From Cryptomeria japonica (lineage: Eukaryota; Streptophyta; Pinopsida; Cupressales; Cupressaceae), in assembly GCF_030272615.1 (NCBI RefSeq), contig NC_081406.1, forward strand, positions 234,538,396-234,602,395: a stretch of DNA of 64,000 nt, in the 5' to 3' direction. The translations under genes and the position numbers were made by a program. The notes under the pieces were generated by a model. It was not told the DNA's origin. It saw only the letters and a list, made by a program, of their open reading frames with translations, and made no database searches. Of the stretch, positions 1-12,314 are shown piece after piece (the stretch's first letter is position 1; every line of letters begins with the position of its first letter).

Positions 1-639
1 ACAAATGAAAAATATTTCCTTCTCCTTCATCAGCTCATACCTCATCTCAACCATTTTTCCAAAGTGGAAAAATCTTCACAACTGATTCTTCCTAATCTAT
101 CCCGGTAGATCATCATACTTACACTTGTTGAACTGGTGCATATCTCTGATTTCATGCACCTGAGGCATCCTCATGTTCCACTATGGTCATCCAGTATAAG
201 CCTTCAATCACCTACCTTCAACTTATCTAAGTGTCTTATCTCAAAGGGTTATGATTCATTCCATGCATGTTGTGAGATAATCTCAGTATGACCACTTGCC
301 AGTGGGAGTAGATGGACCAATGCACAAAACTTGACTTTACTAACATTGAGCATACATATCTTCAATCAGGAATATAACCTAAGAGACATCCCTTTGTCTA
401 CCTTATTAAATTGCAGTAGCCCAAACTCTATTGGTCATATAAGCTATATCGGTGGAAGTCCTATTGTATGACATCCAATTGCATATTGGTTGCCTACACT
501 TTATCCATTAGATCAACCCTTCTTTCTTACTAGTCACATCCTTATCGGTTGGCAACAGCAAAATGTTAACACATCACTCATTGGTTAATATAAATGCCAA
601 CACAATCCTATTGACATCAATGATAGCACAATGCAAACA
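1..639 (-). repeat. 3' LTR of element D (partial)
   Basis: This is the terminal part of the left LTR, cut by the window start. It ends in GCAAACA at 639 (TG...CA end, slightly mutated) and is followed directly by a polypurine tract read on the minus strand. Long near-identical blocks align with about 32912-33544, with scattered substitutions and small indels. The many divergent sites suggest an old insertion. Confidence 0.85.
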
Positions 640-892
640 ATCTCCCCCGTTGGCATTGATGTAAACACATGTAGTATCTGGTATACTATTGTCTTATTTC
701 TCCCCCTTTGACAACAAGAGAAAAGGGTACTGACAAAACTTTCTACCAGTTGCTTTTTCCCCTTTGACCATTATAATTTGCATCCTCTCATCTAGCAACA
801 CTTGAGATAGAGGGCTTAGACACCATCTGAAACCAATTATATATACCAGTCTTATACCAATTGTTGAAAAGTATGTTAGTTAATTTCACTTA
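640..892 (-). other. 3' non-coding end of D interior with duplicated PPTs
   Basis: This is the piece of D between its 3' LTR and the A/B insertion. Its complement has the LTR-adjacent PPT (641-650, CGGGGGAGA type) and a second PPT-like run near 700-712. Repeated PPT-like tracts before the 3' LTR are a known trait of Sirevirus-like copia elements. No coding sequence was seen. Confidence 0.6.
888..892. other. Left TSD of tandem A/B (ACTTA)
   Basis: The five bases ACTTA directly precede the TGTTGG start of LTR1. The same five bases directly follow the ACTAACA end of LTR3 at 21582-21586. This marks the outer limits of one integration event inside D. Confidence 0.8.
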
Positions 893-2422
893 TGTTGGCA
901 TAAGTAATGGTGTTGGCACAACTGGTTCATCAGCTAGTATTCTCATTAATGACTAACACTTATTAGTGAATAAGGCCAACCTTATAGGCAAGGAGGAATG
1001 GTAAACCTCAGTGGTTTACTCATGACTACAAACAATATGGAGGATTCAGTGCTTCCAAAATATGCATTATTAACAAACAAGTAGTATGTCGGTAGAAGAC
1101 TAATCGGTTGAAGGATAAATAGAGTAGTTGACTGGTCAGTCAAGCACTTAATTGGTGTTGAGATCAGTTTCTTAAAATTGGTAGATGAAATGATGATGTG
1201 GTGATTAGTCTGATTGATGACCAGAACATTCTGGATAGACAGGTGATCTGTCTGATTGATGATCAGTGATCAATGGCAAAAGATGAAGAGTTACACCAGT
1301 GATACAGGTTGAAGAATTCTATCCACCGAGAATCTTGGAGTGGTGACTAGTAAGCTGGATGCGATGACCAAAGGTGAGTCGATCATGGTGAGATATCATC
1401 AAATAGATGAATAGTGAAGTCTACAATAGTTAACAACTAGTTAGGGTAAGATTTGTGCAGATTTTTGAGTTTGCATTAAAAAGATAGAACACGACCCATA
1501 GGTTGGTGAAATTATGAATTGCAGAGGCAGAAAAGGATGAGTTGCTGGCAAGATTGATAGAAAGTATGCAGAGAGAGTTTGGGAAGATTTGGAAAGATTT
1601 GAACTTCAAATCTACCAAGTGCTAGGTGAAATCTACTTGAGGAATCAACAGGTTTGTGCTAGAAAAATATGGTATAAAGGTTTTTGGCAAAAACCAAAAA
1701 GTCTGATCATAAAGTTTGAAAACTACAATTTTGAAGAGAGGCGATCCAGCAAGGTGAGATGTGGAAAGAATTGCTAAGTGAATATAAAAGTGGTGAAGAG
1801 AGTGTGAAGAGCTCAGATAGTGTGAAGAGAAAGTATAAGGCAGAGCACCAACAAAGTGTAGAGCAAGTGTAACTGATTGTCAAACTGAAGAGCTTCATTT
1901 GGATCTGATTAAGCTAAGAGTAGCTATTACAATAAATCATTCTCTCTATTTCTTTCTAATAACTATAATAGTAAAATCCCTTAATCAGGTTGACTTTAAT
2001 AGGTCCCTTTGTAAAATTCTTTAATCGGGTGACATCTTAAATGATGATCATAAGTCCTTTAACAAGGCTACCTCTAACAAGGTAAATGTTATAACAGGCC
2101 TTAAAGAAAATCCCTTAACCGAGTGGCACCTAACAGTGTCTATGTAATCTCCTAACAGGGATGGCTCTTCACCGGGTGTACTCTAGAAGAATGCAGATTT
2201 TGTGAGTTTCTACTCACACCGTGGTTTTCTCCCATTTGGTTTTCCACATGATAAATATTGGTAGTCATGTGTGTTTGATTTTATGTGTGCATATTTCTTA
2301 TTAATATTGCTTATGCTGATAAGTGTTAAGTTTGAATACAAGTTTTAATTAAGTTTAAATCTAGAACAAATCGGTATAGTGTTGATTCACCCCTCCCCTC
2401 TTAGCATCAGTTGGGACTAACA
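893..2422 (+). repeat. LTR1 of A/B (5' LTR)
   Basis: It begins TGTTGGCATAAGTAATGG and ends GGGACTAACA, 1530 bp. It aligns with LTR2 over essentially its whole length. It contains the conserved copia LTR module GTGGTTTTCTCCCATTTGG (from about 2221) and, close to its end, the pyrimidine box TTCACCCCTCCCCTCT. The stretch 1970-2170 holds repeated short units of the type CCCTTAACC...CTAACAGG. Several short ORFs here are LTR noise. Confidence 0.9.
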
Positions 2423-2424
2423 AT

Positions 2425-2436
2425 TGGTATCAGAGC
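2425..2436 (+). other. Primer-binding site, initiator-Met tRNA type
   Basis: TGGTATCAGAGC lies two bases after LTR1. It is the standard plant copia PBS, complementary to the 3' end of tRNA-iMet. Confidence 0.9.
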
Positions 2437-2485
2437 CCTGGTCCCTAGATTTACAAGAGCTTGACAACTTAAGGAAAAATCCAAG

Positions 2486-4479
2486 ATGATGTGAAAGGAA
2501 GGCACCAAGTTCTCTAAGGAGAATTACACATTGTGGTGTGATACAATGAAGCTCTACCTAAGAACTTGAGGACATAAATACATGAATTATGTAAGCATAG
2601 AGTACAATGAAGCTACAAGGCTTCTCACTACAAATCAAATCAAAGAGAGGCAAGATAACACTACAACTATGGATGTGATTATTAATAATCTATCCCATAA
2701 TGAATATTTTGAGGTTCAAGATTTAAGAAAAACCTATGAGATGTGGAATAAGCTGAAGACTATGGATGGAGAAGATCCTCATTTACAAAAGGCTAAGTTG
2801 GGCCATTTAAGAGGGAAATTTAATGAGATGAGGATGCAAGAAGAATAAAATATATAATAGTACAGTAAAAGAATAAAGGATTTATTAAATTCCATCAGAA
2901 GTGTTGGATGGAAACTTGAAGAAGAAGATGTTTTCAGCAAAATATTGAAAACCTTGCGACCACAATATGCCATAAGGGTTTCCACAATTTAGGAACTTGG
3001 ATCTTTGGGAACAGTCAATGTTACACTTGACTCCCTGATTGATAAGTTGACTACCTTTGAAATAAATAAACAACTATGATAACAATATGCCAAAGATTGA
3101 TGCTACCTTCAAATATTCCATAACACTTATATCAACCATGAGAAGAAAAGAATGTTAAAGTAGTTCTACTGCAAGAACCGATCATTCTCATGAACATGAC
3201 AACTTGTTATGTGAAGAACATGAACAAAATGAGCTTGAAGCTCTAATAGCAAGAATGCTACCTAGAGGAAAAGGGAAGTACATAGGTAAAGTACCCCTTA
3301 GGTGTTTCTCATGCAATAAAATAGGTCATATTGCATCCATATGTCCTAAAAATTATAGGAAGGATAACTTTAGAAGATACAAAGAGAAGAGGAAGAAGGA
3401 GTTTTATCTTGCAAAAGAAGGAGTTACTAATCAAGAATTAGAACGATCTGATGGAGTAGGGATTGCATTTGTAGTGGTAAAGGAAGATAGCATAGAGGAA
3501 AGTGATATGGCACTGATTTCAAGTTCAAACTGGTGTGGCGATTGGGTTATTGATAGTGGTTTCGCTCACCACATGACTAGTGATAGGAAAAAATTCCTCA
3601 GCATGGAAGACTGTGATGGAGGACTAGTGAGATTCGGCAATGACTCTCCCTATACAGTAAAAGGTAAGGGGTTTATAGATCTAAATGATAAAACCAACTG
3701 TGAAGATGTTTAATGGGTAGAAGGGCTAAATTATAGTCTGTTAAGTTTTGCAAAACTTAACAATAAGGGTTATCTGTTGGAGTTTCATGAAGGAATATGC
3801 AAAATAAGTGATAAATCAAGAGGTCTGATTGCAACTGGTAAACAAACTAGAGGTAATTTGTTCTACCTAGACACTACTATTAGAAGTTACCTGATGGAAA
3901 AGGTAGAAGATAGTTGGATGTGGCACAAGATATTGTGTCATGTTAATTTTGATACCATAGCAAAAGTTAGTAAAATTAAGTTTGTCAAAGTTATGCCTAA
4001 CATTATACAACCTGAGAATGCTATGTGCAAAGAATATCACCTAGGAAAGTTGACTGGATCTAGTTTCAGTAGTAAATCTGATTCATCTAAAAATGTGTTG
4101 TTCTTAGTGCATACATATTTTTGTGGTCCTATGAGGACTAAGATTCTATGGGGACCGATACTTCATGTTGTTTGTAGATGATTTCTCAAGAATAACATGG
4201 GATGTATTCTTGAAAGAAAAATATGAATCCTTTCACATTTTTAAGGTCTTCATGACTCATGTGAAGAGAGGAACTGATAAGAGTCTAAAATGTTTGAGAT
4301 CGGATAGAGGAGGAGAGTTCACCTTTCAAGAGTTCATAAATTAATGTGAAGAACAGGGGATTATGAGGTAGATGTTTGCACCCAAAACACCTCAACAGAA
4401 TGGAGTTGCTGAAAGAAGAAATAGAACTATAATTGATTGTGTAAGGACTCTAATGATACAGTAGGATATTGCACATGTT
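2486..4479 (+). pseudogene. Copy A gag-protease-integrase (N-terminal half), broken
   Basis: Gag starts near the ATG at 2486 and is read through stop codons. The segment at 2582-2848 shows the copia gag pattern (YEMWNKL, then LRGKFNEM). An intact CCHC knuckle CFSCNKIGHIASIC lies at about 3304-3345. The protease has WVIDSG followed by HHMTSD at about 3544-3580, so the catalytic DSG is kept. The GAG-pre-integrase motif WHKILCHVNFDTI and the paired CKEY give part of the HHCC finger, one Cys being lost to Tyr. The integrase core follows, with a DRGGEF block and a QQNGVAERRN block near 4300-4420. Frame changes and stops occur throughout. The reading is cut at about 4479 by solo LTR G and resumes after 10722. 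Confidence 0.85.
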
Positions 4480-4588
4480 TGATGATATGATGAATCAATA
4501 AGGATCCAGACAACTAATCAGAGGGGGGGGGTGAGTAAGTAGATAGACAACTGACTAAACTTTCACCAAACTCAAAAACAATTTGTTA

Positions 4589-5488
4589 CCCCATTATTTG
4601 TCTTGAACAAAATAATGTGTATTTAATTTTGTTTCCCTCATTTGGTTTGATCTGTCTTTAGTCATGCACCTTTTGTTCCTTTATGTTTCAGCTTTTTTGC
4701 CCCAATAAACCCACTGATTGAACCTGCATATTGGTTCAATTTTCAAAGTTCAACTGATGCCTTTGTGTGGGTCACGGCTTTGTTATGTTATTAAGCAAGT
4801 GAGTGTGAATGCATTAAGTCGGTCTTGAAATTTAACTTTTCAACCATTCCTAAAGTGGTTCAAGGTTCAAGGTTCAAGGTTCAAAGTCTTCCTTTATGTT
4901 TGTTAAAATTCTTCGTTCATTCTCGGTGTTGTGTTGAGCCGCAAGTTGAGAGTTCTTTTGTTTTCTCAGGATTGAACTTGAACCATTGAATTTCTTGTGA
5001 GATGATTCAAAGTTCAAAAGTTCATTCCAAGATTGGCCCCGAGGACATTAATAACATAAAAGGTGGCATGACAAAAGGAATATTTTGGGCATCTTATATT
5101 TTAAAATTCTAATTATGGAAAGAAATCATGAAAACTCAAGCCATTTGTGCGGAGTTGATGTGTAATTATGAAAGTTGTCAGGATCCCATCAAATTATTGG
5201 TTATCTCACACGTTCGGATGAATCATTATGAGGCATGTGTAGGTATTACTCATTTTTTCCGCTTCTTAACATGTGAATTCTTAAATTGTGAAAATGGTAG
5301 TTATTGTTGTTGGAGGAGTGAAAGACGCCGAAGGTAATTTTAACTCCATACTTATGAGGGTTTCATAGATTTGATGGTGGTAACAGGTGAGTTTTGATAA
5401 TTTTACCCTCCACTGTGTTACTAGCTCATAAAGTCAGTCTAGGAAAATTCTTTGTTTTGAATAGAATTATGTTCTTTCTAAGAACTGT
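4589..5488 (+). other. 5' non-coding part of H
   Basis: There is no convincing coding sequence. It contains a short tandem repeat at 4857-4884 (GGTTCAA, four copies) and scattered GTTCAA words around it. The 69-codon ORF at 5128-5337 has no recognisable features. Confidence 0.4.
4857..4884. repeat. Tandem repeat (GGTTCAA)x4
   Basis: Four perfect head-to-tail copies of a 7-bp unit lie inside the non-coding 5' part of insert H. Confidence 0.9.
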
Positions 5489-8400
5489 TTGATGAATGTA
5501 AAAGCAGCCATTATGAGGTTGACTCTTCCAAAACTTGGTCGCACATCATGCCTAGTTAGTATAGCTCTAGAATTGGGTGACACTTCTTTAGCCCAAGCTG
5601 ACTTAGGATATTTCTTAGAAAGAGCTAGAAACTCTGAGGCTAACTTGATGATGGAAAGAATAGTTAGAAGTGGCTTTATTGAAGCTTCTTCTTTCCCAAC
5701 TACCGCTCCTTGTCCAAAATTAGTGATAGCATGTATGAATAGATATGATGCTGATAGTAGGTGCATTAGGACCAACAGTGGTGAACTGTTAGTAGAAATT
5801 AACTGAGAAATAGTGATATCTGCAATTGGAATCCCTCATTAAGAGTCGTATGAAGATTGGTCAATTGGTACCTCATACACATTTTTCTCTGAGAAGAAAA
5901 GCACATACAAAAGTGTCATTGCAAGGAATTGGCTTCTAAAGGTTCAGAAAGGGGGGTCTTGGTTACCCAAACCTCTTATAAGAGAGAATTTCATCACGAA
6001 GGTGTAGGATATTGTAATGTTGTTAAACAGACTCAAAGGGAATTCATACGCTTTCTATTGGGAAGATTGGATGTACTTTTATGTTCAAGTATTGTTAGCT
6101 GGTGAGAAATATCTTGACTGGGAACAAGTTATTGCTGAAAGGCTCCATAAGGGTTTGACCAACTTTGTTAGAATGTCCAATTTTTACATGTCCTCATATC
6201 TTTTTTATATATTGGCTTGTAATAGAGAATGGAAAGGGTTGCATAATGATCCTTGGGTGGATGGCATGAAGGTATGATTATTACCCGTACCTACAACAAC
6301 AGAGAGATGCATAAAATTTCACAAGATGAAATCATGTTTTTGCAAGTTGACTGGCCTTTGAGCTATAGGGAGACACAAATAAAAGAATGTCAGCTGAGGC
6401 CAAGGAGTTGGTCAGTATATATGGAAGCTATTTTATCCAATTTCCCAGATTTACTTACATTAGAGTGGGGGGCTTTGAAGGTGAACCATTCAAACTACCC
6501 AGGTATGCCTTTGATAGTTATGTGCCTATTGAAGTTTGCAGACAGCTAGCCCACATTAACAAAAGGTTAGGGACGAAGGGTAAATTCGGGGTTGCTTTTC
6601 CAATTGAACTTGGATACAATAGTTGTAAGTCTTTTTCTGATGGCTTGAACCTATAATTAGAGTTCAAGAAATTGAATTTGCAGCCCTACATTGCCAGACA
6701 TAAGTTTGATAGCAAGGGCTATGTTGTAGAACATCTAAATGTTGATGACCATTTATTCCATGAACCTCAATTAGAAGACTATTGGGAAACTTTTTGTAAT
6801 GAATTTGAAGTGAGGAGGATATTGTGGTCAAGATTCACTCTGCAGTAGATTGTTACAATGAGGTTATCCATTAATGTGTTAGGAATACAAGAAGAGGAAG
6901 GGGGAGATGTATTGGATCCTGAATTCAATGGAAGGGTTCAAGGGCAACCTATCCCTGAAATTGACTAGGATAGAAGAGAAGAAGAAAATATTCAAACCAA
7001 GTCCTTCAATTTCATAAGAATAACGGCGAAGTGGTTAAGGGACCACAAATTTAGAAAGGAGTTGATTATCACTCCTAATGAATTAATAGTTCATCCACTT
7101 CATGATACAACACAGATTCCTACTTCCTCCTCTAATGAAATTGTTGATGTTTCAGGTGCCACAAGGCTTAAAATTGGATAGGTTCAAACCAAAAGATCAA
7201 CGAGATCCCCATTAAGTTCTTCAGCAATTTGAATCACCCGTTTAAGGAGACAAAAGAAAAATAGAGAACCAGTGGTAGACCAAATTATTGTGGACTTATA
7301 TTCGAGTGAAGAAACTCAGGTGATCATGGATAAACAAGTGTTAAATAACCCTTTAGTGCAGGATGCAGATGCAGAGAAAGAACTTGAATCCAAATCCGAT
7401 GAGCACTATGACTGTTGGCAAACCATCTGATGATCAGAAAGCTCAGCGTAAAGAAACTTCCAATACGTCTCGATGGCTTGGATCTTCAATTGGAAAGAAA
7501 TGCAATATTGTTCCTATTACAATTCCCATGGAGGATATGGTATGTAAGTGCCTTGGGAAAATATCCAAATGTAAGAAGCTTAAAACACATGCAATGATGG
7601 AAGTTGATGATGAAACAGGCCACTGAGTAGAAGAAGTAGCTAAGCCTATCTTAGATAGAGATCTAGAAAAAGCCACTGAGAATGATTTAATTGTTGAGAA
7701 AATTGACTTGGGGGTTTCTTCAAGGGCTGTGGATGCCAAACAATTAGAATCCTCCACTAAAAGAATGATATCCAAGACCTAGAAAGATGAGAAGGACAAA
7801 TAGGAGCTGAAACAAGTTGTTACCCAAATGGCAAAATATAGCAATGTCATACATCACTTGATTCCTCAGCCCCTGACACAGATGACATTGTCTTTTGACC
7901 CTAAATCACCATTGAATCAAAAGATATTGGATCAGGTCTAGAGAAGCCGCATGATAGTTGAAGTTTTTTACGAGTGGATTGACTCCATAGTGGAGCAGGG
8001 CACTGACTACATTACAAGCCTGATCAAGGTGTATGATAACACCATAATTGTGAGTAACGAGATGGAATTGGAAGCTACTACATGGGACAAGGAAAGAAAT
8101 AAATGGGTAGAAGTCTTAGTGCAGATCAATGATGTGCAAAAAATTGGCATCAGGAAATTTCTTGCTGAGAAGCTAGTGGATAACCTGGATGACAACGTAC
8201 TGGATGTATCATGAAATAATGTTGAATAGATGAACTATATCATTAAATAGGGTCATGAAGAATCTATCAAGTTGTTAAAAGGATTAAAATAACTTATTGA
8301 TATGATGCAAAAAGATTTAAAATGCATCGATATACAACTCTTGAAGGAGGATGGACATACGATTAAACCAGTGACAAATATGGTGAAAACCTTTAAGGAG

Positions 8401-8526
8401 AGGGTGCAACTTGTTAAGGAGACAAAGTCTCTAGCTACAGATGACTTTTCCAAAGTGGCAAGGATAGAAGCAATGTTAAAAGTCTTCTTTGATCACTTGG
8501 AAGCACATAAAATTAAAGTTATGTAG
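5489..8526 (+). pseudogene. Unrecognised ORF of insert H, broken
   Basis: I do not recognise this protein. The reading frame is long but broken. One frame runs from 5489 to about 6277 across a few stops. It then shifts; 6387-6656 continues the same protein (KELVSIYGSYFIQFPRF, then FEGEPFKLPRYAFDSYVP). The first block is a compact globular-looking segment (LGDTSLAQADLGYFLERAR, then YAFYWEDWMYFYVQVLLAG) rich in aromatic residues. The C-terminal third (about 7260-8526) is charged and coiled-coil-like, for example at 8302-8526. There is no zinc knuckle, no DDE or DDD triad I can place, and no RT motif. The composition is that of real protein rather than random ORF. It may be the structural ORF of a conifer-type repeat or a captured host gene. 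Confidence 0.5.
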
Positions 8527-9483
8527 GTAAACATGGACAAAGAAGTTTGGAAGTAGCGCATTATGTACATTGGAGTCCCACACTATTAGGTTATCCTTAA
8601 TTTCTCAACAACAAATTTAGAGTGGCGAAATGTGCGTGGTACCACGACAAAATAGGACAAATCAATAGCTTCTTCTACCATGTTGGAGTCTTGATCAATT
8701 TATGGGTGAGCTGTCATCCTGTTCGTGGCCTTTGTTCATTTGAGTTTTATCCAGTTTGAAGAAAACAATTTCATTTAACTCTAAGGTAGAGTTTAATAAT
8801 TTAGGGTTATTTCAAAATAACTATTAGCCTAGAGACTATAAATGTAATTAAGAAAACTTTATTGAGGGTCCGAGAAACTTTGATTTGAATTAGAAGACTT
8901 TATTTTCTTTGAACTTCAGTGTAGACATTTGATATATGAATGGAATGATATATTTTGTACAGTCTTCAAATCTATGTATTTGAATGATAGAGCAATCTTG
9001 ATTGGGATGTATGCTTGTGTGAAGAACATTTTACTTCATTATCAATTCTTTTTAAGTCTATGAATTCATTGATTAAGAAAAAATAGTGGTACATTGTCAT
9101 TTAAATGATTCTGATCCCCCTTGTCCTGTGAGGCATGAGCAAGTATCGATCAACATTTATGCTACATTGAGTATACTTGGTGTAATAAGTTTTACATTGA
9201 ATTGAAATGTTCAAAGTTTAAGTCTGTGAGCTTTACATTTATGGATAATTAACTTGTAGCATTCTTATTGTGTTGACAAACGAATGTGAAAGCCTTTCTC
9301 ACTTTCTAGTAAAAAGTGTGTTTCTTTGTGATTTATTTGCATAAAAATTCATTGGATATCATACAAGGAGTTGCACTCTTATGCAGAGGCTAAATTGATG
9401 CTTGGTTCACCCAACTATTTGTTTCCTTTTCTTTTCATCAAGGGTATGCATGAATCATCATTAAAAATATAAAATGAAAGGAA
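8527..9483 (+). other. 3' non-coding part of H
   Basis: This is AT-rich sequence after the last ORF block of H. No protein match, repeat or RNA was seen. It ends just before the right copy of the 9-bp direct repeat. Confidence 0.4.
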
Positions 9484-10727
9484 AATTTGTTAACCAACAC
9501 AATCTCTCAAGTCAATCACTAAATAAACTAGTTCAAACACTGAGCTACAAACTGCACTAGCACTAATATTTTATCGGTTGAATGATATACTAAAATAATA
9601 GTATAACAAATCTGAAACCCCCAAACCATTTAACCAAAACATCAAAATAATTTACTAACAATAGTAAAAGCATATTTTAGATTAGTGTCGATCATCTTAA
9701 CATATCTAAGTGGATTTAACAGTTAAGCAAATTAACCATATCAAGCATACCACAAAAAGCATTCACCACTTGACACAATGATTTTTGATGTGGAAACCCA
9801 AATGGGAAAAACCACAATGGGGATGAATACCCACAGGTATTCTGAACTCTTGAGAAGTTCACCCTGTTAGGAGCCAAGCCTGTTAAAGCTTTACAAAAAT
9901 GTCCCGTTAAGAACAGATCCTCTTAGGGACCACCCGGTTAAGGGATTGACTATAGTTCCATGCTAGGAACAAAACCTTGTTTGGAGTAACCTCAATAGAG
10001 GATTTGAAATAAAAGCTAATGGATCACCTAGCTAGAGGATTTAGAAAGCACTAAGTCTGTTAAAGCTTACTCGGTTAAGGGATTTAACTGTTGTAATTGC
10101 TAGAGAACAATAGGGTTTTCTAATTTGGTAAAGAGTACTACTTTGCTTGATCAAATCCTTTTCATGCTCCTATGTTCCTTCAAACACAGTGCATATACTC
10201 CTTTTGGTTCAGAAATCAATCACACTGACACTTAACCAAAATTTCCAACACTACAACAAAACAACTCATCGACCTTATAAACAAAACAATAGGTTGGTAA
10301 TGCATCACAAACCTAGGATCTCATAGAGATTACAAACAAATCAGTTCAAGTATGATCGATTCCTGTAACTCATCACACGACTTCCTCTTCATGCAATGTA
10401 CTCGCTCATTCCCAAGATAAAACCATTATCTCTGCGTGCCAAAAACCACTTGAAACTCATCACATACAACATACATATGTGGCATAATCATTACCAATCA
10501 TCATTTGATCATAAATCAATATAACTAATTCACCCAGCTCCATCGATTAGGGTTTGTCACATCAATAGGTAGGGTTACCAGTTGCTCTCACTATTTCTAA
10601 AGTAATACTAGTTTCCTTCACTTTCTCAACTACCGGTTGCTAAACAACATGATCACTGGTTACAATTGACATCAATGACAACACAATACTTCATCAATGC
10701 AATCTTTAATCAAATGTCGACAATGTC

Positions 10728-11316
10728 TTCTAGATAGAAGCAATGAGTGTTGTTGTGTATACCTTGAACCAGATACAGGTGAAGAAGTGGAAAAATAAGA
10801 CTCCCTATGAATTATGATGTGGATACTCACCCAATGTGAGTTACTTCATGGTATTTGGAAGAAGGTGATACATCAAGAGGGATGAGTGTTTTGGAAAGTA
10901 TGATCCTAAGAGTGATGAGGGAACCTTCTTAGGTTACTCCACAAAGAGTAAAGCATACCGGTGTTTGAACAAAAGGATCGGTAAGATTGTGGAGAGTGCA
11001 ACTATCATAGTGGATGAGTTCTCTAAGAAAAATGAATAGGACAATAAGAGTGAACCAAAAGACTATCAAGGATTTAATTACACTATACCGATCGAACCTC
11101 TTGCAGAGAATCCTAATGTAGCTGGAAATGAGGAAACATGTGAACTAGAACCTGCACAACTGGTAGAAGAAGCTATAAGAAATGAGCCGGTACAACCAAG
11201 GCATGTCAGAAACAATCATCCTACTGACAATATTATTTGTGACAAAAATACAGCAGTATTGACTAGAATAAAAGAAAGGGAGAGTACCCGTCTTCTATCT
11301 AAAATTGAGCCCAAAA
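10728..11316 (+). pseudogene. Copy A integrase C-terminal part and linker
   Basis: Reading of copy A resumes after solo LTR G. The text matches copy B at about 17768-18360. It covers the integrase end (VYTLNQIQVKK, then the block with GTFLGYSTKSKAYRCLN) and the acidic linker before RT. Several in-frame stops occur (for example in the blocks corresponding to 10815-10875 and 11035). It is interrupted at 11316 by a TIR element. Confidence 0.8.
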
Positions 11317-12310
11317 TGGGTGAACTCACAAAGCTGGTTCCCACTTTTTGGTATGTCCTGATTTTTGCTGAAATCATACATTTTTTAGAAAATATAATGA
11401 TTTAAGCTTGAAGAGGTCCCATTTGAAGTAATTAATTCAAGAGAGTTAAATCAAAGGCTCTTAGATCCAAGTTTCTTGGATAGAACCTCTCTACTTCTAA
11501 ATCATACTTCCAATGGAATCTCCTTTGCATCTATCAAATGCTGATAAAAAACCAATTTTACATTAGCTTTTGGGGGGTCAAATTAATTCATTCAAAAGTT
11601 TTTTTTAAAAAGTATTTTGTCCTTATTATAAGGTTTCCAAATAGTATATCTTTTACTATATTTAATTTCATTAATATATTTTTATTTTATTTCTTATGAA
11701 TGTAGGTTTTTCACCGAACATGAACTTCTTTGTTCAATTCATTGGGAAAAATAGTAAACTAACTCAAAAAAAATCTAAAAAATATCTATGCACTAGGTAT
11801 CGATGTTTTCTTTCTAACAAAAAAAAGAAAATTGAATTTTGATATATATAGAACAAGTTATGTGTTCAAATGTACACCTAAATCTAAATTATAATTAGTC
11901 GAATTTCAAAACTTAATAAAATGAAAAATATTCAACATATCACTATCAAACCAACTACATCCCCTGGGTATTGATGTTACAAACCAAAATTAAAAATAAT
12001 TAAGTTTTTATCATATATAGAAAAAAAGTTATGCATTTCGGGATACACATCACTCTTAAAAAATGTTGTTTGCTGTTAAAAACTACTTTTTAAGGGAGAT
12101 GGAAAAATCAATAAAATTTTATTCAAGCAAATTTTTTAAAAATATATTTAGAATCTACAATCAAGATGCTAAAAATCACTAGTTTATATCATCTTCAAAT
12201 TCTTAATGGTTTAAAAGTTATAGGTCTTGGAAAGTGAAGGTTTTTTTCAAAATATTAATCTAAGTGTCAAAGTTGGTCAAAAAGTGGGAACCAATATTAT
12301 GAGCTCACCC
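11317..12310. mobile_element. 994-bp terminal-inverted-repeat element
   Basis: Copy B lacks this block, so it is an insertion in copy A. The ends are inverted repeats of 33 bp (11317-11349 and 12278-12310) with five mismatches. They begin GGGTGA and share the core GGTTCCCACTTTTTG. The direct repeat AAAT (11313-11316 and 12311-12314) flanks it; copy B has a single such site. The interior is AT-rich and has no ORF, so it is a non-autonomous DNA transposon (MITE-like). A 4-bp TSD and GGGTGA ends do not let me assign a superfamily. Confidence 0.8.
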
Positions 12311-12314
12311 AAAT

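Larger units (their letters stand above)
4589..9483 (+). mobile_element. Insert H in solo LTR G, class unknown
   Basis: The G LTR is interrupted by 4895 bp flanked by the 9-bp direct repeat AATTTGTTA (4580-4588 and 9484-9492). I see no LTRs, no clear terminal inverted repeats and no poly-A tail. A 9-bp duplication fits Mutator-like elements, but a non-LTR retroelement or a captured gene fragment cannot be excluded. The plus strand carries a broken ORF of about 3 kb (5489-8526). It is the youngest layer of this part of the nest. Confidence 0.6.
4480..10722 (-). mobile_element. Solo LTR G (family of element C), split by H
   Basis: Alignment with copy B shows foreign sequence between CACATGT (to 4479) and ATGTC (from 10723). 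The right part (about 9493-10722) is the reverse complement of the C-family LTR, including the GTGGAAACCCAAATGGG module at about 9792. The left part (4480-4588) is the reverse complement of the same LTR's 3' end, with its G-rich run (C-run on the minus strand). The two parts make one LTR with no interior, so a solo LTR. The TSD is ATGTT (4475-4479) and ATGTC (10723-10727); copy B has ATGTC at this site, so one base has mutated. Confidence 0.82.

Noticed and set aside
2425-2436. A tRNA gene near TGGTATCAGAGC
   Set aside because: Only the 12-bp primer-binding complement is present; no cloverleaf around it. The same holds for the other PBS sites.
5467-5775. Minus-strand ORF of 102 codons opposite the H ORF
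   Set aside because: Antisense of the better-supported plus-strand H protein block.
4589-9483. H as a Mutator-like element with certainty
   Set aside because: The 9-bp repeat fits, but no terminal inverted repeat or transposase could be seen; class left open.
9830-10130. Regular short repeats (CCTGTTAGGA / GGTTAAGGGATTT) as a CRISPR-like or satellite array
   Set aside because: The units are imperfect and irregularly spaced and recur in all LTRs of these copia-type families, so they are LTR-internal modules.
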